DNA from: Pararoseburia sp963661325
Lineage (GTDB): Bacteria; Bacillota; Clostridia; Lachnospirales; Lachnospiraceae
Direction: 5' to 3'
Length of the DNA stretch: 26,938 bases
Assembly (NCBI GenBank): GCA_963661325.1
Contig: CAVLBP010000018.1
Location: forward strand, 1 to 26,938
Shown: in pieces, positions 23,049 to 26,938 of the stretch
Position numbering within the stretch: position 1 is the first letter of the stretch
Layout: each line of letters opens with the position of its first letter
The notes under the pieces: generated by a model
What the model was told of the DNA's origin: nothing
Database searches by the model: none
What the model saw: the letters and a program-made list of their open reading frames with translations, nothing else
Made by a program: the position numbers and the translations under genes

Positions 23049-24218
23049 ATGAATAATTTTGAATACAACATTCCGACCAAGGTGGCCTTTGGCAGAAATC
23101 AGATTGAAAAACTTCCGGAATATGTCAAGGAATATGGCAGCAAAGTACTTTTGGTATATGGTGGCGGCAGCATCAAAAAAATTGGCATCTACGATAAGGT
23201 GCTATCCCTTTTTGCAGAACATGGAATTTCCTTTCTGGAACTTTCCGGCGTAGAGCCGAATCCGCAGATTACAACCGTACGAAAAGGTGTAGAGATCTGT
23301 AAGAAGAACCATATAGATGTGCTCGTCCCAATCGGAGGAGGGAGTACCATAGATGCAGCAAAAGCAATCGCTGTGGGCGCATTTTACGACGGAGATGTAT
23401 GGGATATTGTAAAGGATAATTCCCTGATCACAGAGGCACTGCCGATCGTGACTGTATTGACGGTTGCTGCGACCGGATCGGAGATGGATTCCTCGTCTGT
23501 TATCTCGAATGCTGAACAAAAAGATAAGGCTGAGATCAACGATGATATCCTCTACCCAAGAGCTTCTATCCTGGATCCGGGCTATACTTTTAGTGTTCCT
23601 GCATATCACACAGCGGCAGGTGTCAGTGATATCATGTCTCATGTATTCGAGTATTATTTCACCGGAGAAGATGTACTGGATATTGAAACCGGCATGATGG
23701 AGGCGGTACTTAAGGCTTGCGTCGAATACGGTCCAATTGCAGTGGAAGAACCGGATAATGAGCGGGCAAGAGCCAACCTGATGTGGGCTGCATCCTGGGC
23801 TATCAATGGGTTTATTGCCTGCGGAAATGAAAGTTCCTGGCCGGCACATGCCTTGGAGTATCAACTGACGACCCACTATGGATTGACCCATGGACACGGG
23901 ATGGCGATCATTGAGAATGCCTGGATGCAGCACCGATGTAATGAAAATACCCTTCCGCTTTTTGTTCGCTATGGTGTCAATGTCTTTGGCATTGATGAGA
24001 GCCTTCCTAACACCACTATCGCTCGGATGGCTATAGAAAAGACCAGAGAAGTATATGAAAAGATGGGCTTGAGCCTTACATTGCGTTCTATTGGAGCAGA
24101 GGATGAGAGCGATATTCCTGAGATGGCAAAAAATGCGGTGGAAGAATTTGGATTGGATGAAGGAAATCTGGCACTGTCTGTTGCAGATGCTGAGGCCATC
24201 TATCGTTCCTGCTTTTAA
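23049..24218 (+). CDS. Iron-type (group III) alcohol dehydrogenase
   Basis: A 389-residue cytoplasmic NAD(P)-dependent dehydrogenase of the butanol dehydrogenase (YugJ/BdhA) type. Metal ligands are all present: Asp194 and His198 in VSDIMSHVFEY, His267 in WPAHALEYQ and His281 in GLTHGHGMA. The nucleotide-binding motif is PIGGGSTIDAAKAIA. It reduces aldehydes to alcohols or the reverse. Its promoter overlaps the MerR operator, so it may remove an aldehyde made by the amine- or amino-acid-oxidising complex and reoxidise NADH (inference). AAGGAGG precedes the ATG. Confidence 0.94.
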   Translation: MNNFEYNIPTKVAFGRNQIEKLPEYVKEYGSKVLLVYGGGSIKKIGIYDKVLSLFAEHGISFLELSGVEPNPQITTVRKGVEICKKNHIDVLVPIGGGSTIDAAKAIAVGAFYDGDVWDIVKDNSLITEALPIVTVLTVAATGSEMDSSSVISNAEQKDKAEINDDILYPRASILDPGYTFSVPAYHTAAGVSDIMSHVFEYYFTGEDVLDIETGMMEAVLKACVEYGPIAVEEPDNERARANLMWAASWAINGFIACGNESSWPAHALEYQLTTHYGLTHGHGMAIIENAWMQHRCNENTLPLFVRYGVNVFGIDESLPNTTIARMAIEKTREVYEKMGLSLTLRSIGAEDESDIPEMAKNAVEEFGLDEGNLALSVADAEAIYRSCF

Positions 24219-24256
24219 GTAAAATTGCACAAATTAAAAAATATTTTATGTACATA

Positions 24257-24285
24257 TTGACAGATGAATGAAGGGGTGCTAAGAT
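24257..24285 (+). promoter_or_regulatory. Candidate promoter ahead of the ABC transporter leader
   Basis: TTGACA (24257-24262), a 17-base spacer and TAAGAT (24280-24285) give a perfect -35 and a 4/6 -10. A start near 24292 would make a leader of about 143 bases before the substrate-binding protein gene. The MerR core is not present here. Confidence 0.5.
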
Positions 24286-24298
24286 ATTCCACATAGTA

Positions 24299-24358
24299 AG
24301 AAAGTCAATGGCGACGGAAATTGTCGTCATTGGCTTTTTCTTGTTTTATTGACTTTCT
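24299..24358 (+). promoter_or_regulatory. Competing pairing partner for T1 (possible antiterminator)
   Basis: AGAAAGTCAAT (24299-24309) is the perfect reverse complement of ATTGACTTTCT (24348-24358), located after the T-run. Forming this pair uses the same bases as the left arm of T1, so the two structures are mutually exclusive as a simple two-state switch. An alternative reading is an extended or bidirectional terminator. Confidence 0.4.
24300..24345 (+). terminator. Strong terminator T1 in the leader
   Basis: AAAGTCAATGGCGAC (24301-24315) pairs with GTCGTCATTGGCTTT (24323-24337) over 15 positions with two wobbles and a seven-base loop, then a T-rich tail. It can end the alcohol dehydrogenase transcript. 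It also lies inside the predicted leader of the ABC transporter operon. Confidence 0.88.
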
Positions 24359-24367
24359 GAAATGTAG

Positions 24368-24414
24368 AACGCGGTCAAAGGAGACTATAGTTTCTTTTGG
24401 GCGCGTTTTGTTTT
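24368..24414 (+). terminator. Second terminator-like hairpin T2 upstream of the ABC operon
   Basis: The 17-base arm at 24368-24384 (starts AACGCGGTCAAAG) pairs with 24391-24407 (ends GGGCGCGTT), with one mismatch and three wobbles around the loop CTATAG. TTGTTTT follows. It ends just before the ribosome site of the substrate-binding protein gene at 24420-24426. No promoter is apparent between it and the gene, so transcription must pass through it. Confidence 0.65.
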
Positions 24415-24434
24415 AAGAAAAGGAGGAATCAGAT

Positions 24435-25514
24435 ATGAAAATGAAAAAGATGATGGCGATGCTTATGACCCTTGCACTGGCCGCAGGAAGTCTGGCAGGA
24501 TGCGGAAGCAGCGGAAAGAGTTCTTCCGCAAGTAATGAACTGAATATTTGTATATGGGATGGGTCGTTTTCTGAAGACGCTATTGCACAGTTTGAGGAGG
24601 ATAATGACTGTACAGTCAATGTTACCTATATTGATAATACAGATACCATGATCTCAAAACTGGTAGAAGGCAGTGGAGAATATGATTTGGTGGATATTGA
24701 GGCAGCATATATAAAGACATTTGTGGATAATGATCTTTTGCAGGAGATGGATCATTCTGCCATTACAAATGAAGAATACCTTCTGGATGATCTAATGAAT
24801 GAAGGACCAATTGGAGACGAAGACCTAAAGTACACCACACCGGACATGGCGCAGGGATATACGGTTATTATTTATAACAAGGAAACCTGTCCGATCGAGA
24901 TTACATCCTTTAAGGATCTGACCAACCCAGCCCTAAAGGGACAGATTGCTATGGTAAATTCCACCATCTCCCTTTATGGAGCAGCCTTGGAGGCATTAGG
25001 CTACAGTGCAGATTCTACCAGTGAAGATGAGATCAAGGAAGCCAATGATCTTTTGACAGAGATCAAGGGCAATGTAAAGACCTTCGTCGGTGAGAGTGCT
25101 GTATCTTCTTTGGAAAATGGAGAATGCTCCGTGGCACTCTGCTGGGATTATGCAACACTTTGTGCAGACAGCGAGGACAACTGGGACAAATTTGCAGTAG
25201 CGGATATTGACTCTAACTACGAGAAGTTCCAGCAGTACTGGGGTATCACATCTACCAGTGATAAGGCAGAACTGGCAACCAAGTTTATCAACTATATGAT
25301 CAGCCCGGAAGCAGTCGCAATGCATATCGAAGAGTGGGGCGGTGTTCCAATGGTGAAGGAAGAGTATATCAAGGATCTTTTGCCGGATGGCTACTATGAC
25401 AATCCATCCATTGCAAAATACGAAGAGTTGGCAGACAAGAGTTGGATGGTTGCGGTCAGCGATGATCAGATAAGCATTATGGATACTTACTACACACTTT
25501 TGATGGGGCAATAA
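24435..25514 (+). CDS. Polyamine-type ABC transporter substrate-binding lipoprotein
   Basis: A 359-residue extracellular lipoprotein. The signal peptide is MKMKKMMAMLMTLALAAGS with lipobox LAGC and acylated Cys23, followed by a Ser/Gly-rich tether. The mature part (LNICIWDGSFSEDAIAQFEEDNDCTV, MAQGYTVIIYNKETC, SPEAVAMHIEEWGGVPM) matches the PotD/PotF-like family that binds spermidine, putrescine and related compounds. AAGGAGG precedes the ATG. It heads an operon with a PII-like protein and a PotA-like ATPase, while the permease genes presumably lie beyond the window. The ligand is not certain; other small organic cations or acids are bound by close relatives. Confidence 0.88.
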   Translation: MKMKKMMAMLMTLALAAGSLAGCGSSGKSSSASNELNICIWDGSFSEDAIAQFEEDNDCTVNVTYIDNTDTMISKLVEGSGEYDLVDIEAAYIKTFVDNDLLQEMDHSAITNEEYLLDDLMNEGPIGDEDLKYTTPDMAQGYTVIIYNKETCPIEITSFKDLTNPALKGQIAMVNSTISLYGAALEALGYSADSTSEDEIKEANDLLTEIKGNVKTFVGESAVSSLENGECSVALCWDYATLCADSEDNWDKFAVADIDSNYEKFQQYWGITSTSDKAELATKFINYMISPEAVAMHIEEWGGVPMVKEEYIKDLLPDGYYDNPSIAKYEELADKSWMVAVSDDQISIMDTYYTLLMGQ

Positions 25515-25538
25515 ACGATATAGGGAAGGAGAACAAAG

Positions 25539-25880
25539 ATGAAGAAAATAGAAGTGGTTACCAGACCGGAAAAATTAGTAGGATTGAAGGAAGTGTTAGC
25601 AGCACATCACTGTCAGGGTATGACGGTATATTCCGTAATGGGATGCGGCGTACAAAAGGGATATTTACCGGAAATGAATTTTACGGGAGATGATATCAAT
25701 CTTTTACCAAAGATCATGGCATTTGTAGTAGTAGAGGATGATATGGTGGAGGATATCCTGGCAGATGTGGCATCTGCTGTCGGAACCGGCAAGCAGGGCG
25801 ATGGAAAGATTTTCGTTACGGATGTGATCGAAGCGGTTCGAATCCGTACAAATGAGCGTGGCTCCGATGCCATTGAATAA
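25539..25880 (+). CDS. PII-like signalling protein
   Basis: A 113-residue protein with the GlnB fold: N-terminal MKKIEVVTRPEKLVGLKEVL, a T-loop region after GCGVQKG, and the nucleotide-binding B-loop GTGKQGDGKIFVTDVIEAVRIRTNERG. The T-loop lacks the Tyr that is uridylylated in enteric GlnB and reads YLPEMNFTGDD. PII trimers bind ATP/ADP and sometimes 2-oxoglutarate and gate transporters or enzymes. Placed between the substrate-binding protein and ATPase genes of an ABC operon, it probably regulates that transporter. A Firmicutes PII subgroup beside pot genes (PotN) is one I recall; membership is unverified. Confidence 0.88.
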   Translation: MKKIEVVTRPEKLVGLKEVLAAHHCQGMTVYSVMGCGVQKGYLPEMNFTGDDINLLPKIMAFVVVEDDMVEDILADVASAVGTGKQGDGKIFVTDVIEAVRIRTNERGSDAIE

Positions 25881-25900
25881 GACGAAAGGAAGAAATCGCT

Positions 25901-26938
25901 ATGAGTAAACCAATTGTTTCAATCATGAATGTAGAAAAATGGTACGGAGAAAATCATGTCGTAAAAAATATGAACATGAACATTGCGGAGGGTGAATTTT
26001 TAACCCTCTTAGGACCTTCCGGATGTGGAAAGACAACGACCCTCCGTATGATCTCCGGCTTCGAGATGCCTACCAGTGGTGCTATTAAAGTACAGGGTGA
26101 GTCGGTAGAAAAGAAAGAACCATATCAGAGAGATGTTAATACAGTATTTCAGAATTATGCGCTTTTCCCAAACATGAACGTCTATGACAATGTTGCATAT
26201 GGGTTAAAGGTGAAGAAAGTGCCTAAGGATGAGATTCATACCAGAGTTATGGAAGCACTGAAAATGGTCCAGTTGGAAGGCTTTGAAAAGCGGCGTATCA
26301 CACAGATGTCCGGTGGACAAAAGCAGCGTGTAGCCATTGCCAGAGCCATTATCAACCGTCCAAAGGTATTGCTTTTGGACGAGCCTTTGGGGGCACTGGA
26401 TCTGAAACTCAGAAAGCAGATGCAGATTGAACTTAAGCGCCTGCAGAAAAAACTTGGCATCACCTTTGTCTATGTTACGCATGATCAGGAAGAAGCCCTG
26501 ACCATGTCAGACCGTATTGCCATTATCAATCAAGGGCGGATTGAACAGTTGGATACACCTGTGGAGATCTATGAACGTCCTAAGACAAAATTTGTGGCAA
26601 ATTTTATCGGCGAGACAAACCTCTTGGATGCGGTTGTTTTGAAGATGGATGGAAATACGGCAGAGGTTGCTACAGAAAACGGCAAAGCCCTGATCAATGT
26701 TGATCCGAAAAAGGGAGTTGTGACAGGTGACAGCGTTGGTATTTCCATTCGTCCGGAGAATATGCTCTTTTCCAGAGAGCCGGTGGAAGGTTTCCATATT
26801 AAGGCAGTTGTTAAGGAACAGATCTTTGTGGGAAATCTCATCAAGATGATCTTAACGCTGCAGGATGGAACAGAAATCAAGATCAACCGTTTTGATGCTG
26901 CTGATCTTGCGGAGCCGGGAGAGGTCGTTTATCTGTAC
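25901..26938 (+). CDS. PotA-like ABC transporter ATPase (3'-truncated)
   Basis: The frame is open from the ATG at 25901 to the window edge, giving 346 visible codons. Walker A is GPSGCGKTTT (38-47), the Q-loop is in FQNYALFPNMNVYDNVAYG, the ABC signature is MSGGQKQRVAIARA (from 136), and Walker B LLLDEP and the switch His in VTHDQEEALTMSD follow. After the nucleotide-binding domain comes a TOBE-type regulatory domain (about 240-346, with SIRPENMLF). This architecture is typical of the PotA/MalK group that energises polyamine-type importers. AAAGGAAG precedes the start, 20 bases after the PII-like gene. Confidence 0.93.
   Translation, partial: MSKPIVSIMNVEKWYGENHVVKNMNMNIAEGEFLTLLGPSGCGKTTTLRMISGFEMPTSGAIKVQGESVEKKEPYQRDVNTVFQNYALFPNMNVYDNVAYGLKVKKVPKDEIHTRVMEALKMVQLEGFEKRRITQMSGGQKQRVAIARAIINRPKVLLLDEPLGALDLKLRKQMQIELKRLQKKLGITFVYVTHDQEEALTMSDRIAIINQGRIEQLDTPVEIYERPKTKFVANFIGETNLLDAVVLKMDGNTAEVATENGKALINVDPKKGVVTGDSVGISIRPENMLFSREPVEGFHIKAVVKEQIFVGNLIKMILTLQDGTEIKINRFDAADLAEPGEVVYLY

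Noticed and set aside
23202..24230. A 342-codon open frame on the - strand opposite the alcohol dehydrogenase.
   Set aside because: It mirrors a fully conserved Fe-ADH with all metal ligands. The translation is rich in Cys, His and Ile with no family motif, as expected of an antisense shadow.

Overview
This window looks like a chromosomal segment of a low-to-mid GC anaerobic Firmicute, most likely a gut or rumen Lachnospiraceae. The grounds are strong AGGAGG ribosome sites, circularly permuted GH3 beta-glucosidases of the kind known from Ruminococcus and Butyrivibrio, PTS-based sugar uptake, and iron-sulfur redox proteins. No rRNA, tRNA, CRISPR, insertion sequence or phage gene was seen. The species assignment is inference.

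Left part (1-14819): beta-glucoside use. A truncated GPH-family sugar symporter is followed by a cytoplasmic permuted GH3 enzyme. After a strong terminator comes an eight-gene, same-strand operon: a LevR-like regulator (HTH, AAA, PRD, EIIA, EIIB, PRD), lactose/cellobiose-type EIIA, EIIB and EIIC, a GH1 6-phospho-beta-glucosidase, a private HPr and Enzyme I, and a secreted permuted GH3 with a C-terminal carbohydrate-binding-like domain. The operon carries the whole phosphorelay from PEP to sugar, plus an extracellular and an intracellular hydrolase. The regulator has lost both the GAFTGA loop and the Walker B glutamate needed for sigma-54 activation, and direct repeats that could be operators lie in front of it.

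Middle (14820-24218): a short VOC/zinc-ribbon pair behind an unusual leader with three inverted repeats, then a redox island. The island holds an NhaC-like transporter, an ornithine cyclodeaminase-family protein, a four-subunit flavin/iron-sulfur dehydrogenase (2Fe-2S subunit; FAD/NAD subunit with a ferredoxin-like tail; BFD-like 2Fe-2S subunit; DAO-type FAD subunit), a BmrR-like MerR regulator and an iron-type alcohol dehydrogenase. The key observation is a 21-bp MerR-type operator, with 17 positions identical in all copies, present three times. Each copy sits between a -35 and a -10 box 19 bp apart: before the transporter, before the oxidoreductase operon, and in the merR/adh divergent gap. 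This defines a local regulon for uptake and oxidation of an unidentified amine, amino acid or opine-like compound. Two of the three promoters run straight into a strong terminator-like hairpin ahead of the first gene.

Right part (24219-26938): a polyamine-type ABC transporter operon with a substrate-binding lipoprotein, a PII-like protein and a PotA-like ATPase cut by the window edge. Two tandem terminator-like hairpins precede it, and the first has a perfect competing pairing partner, so an attenuation leader is plausible.
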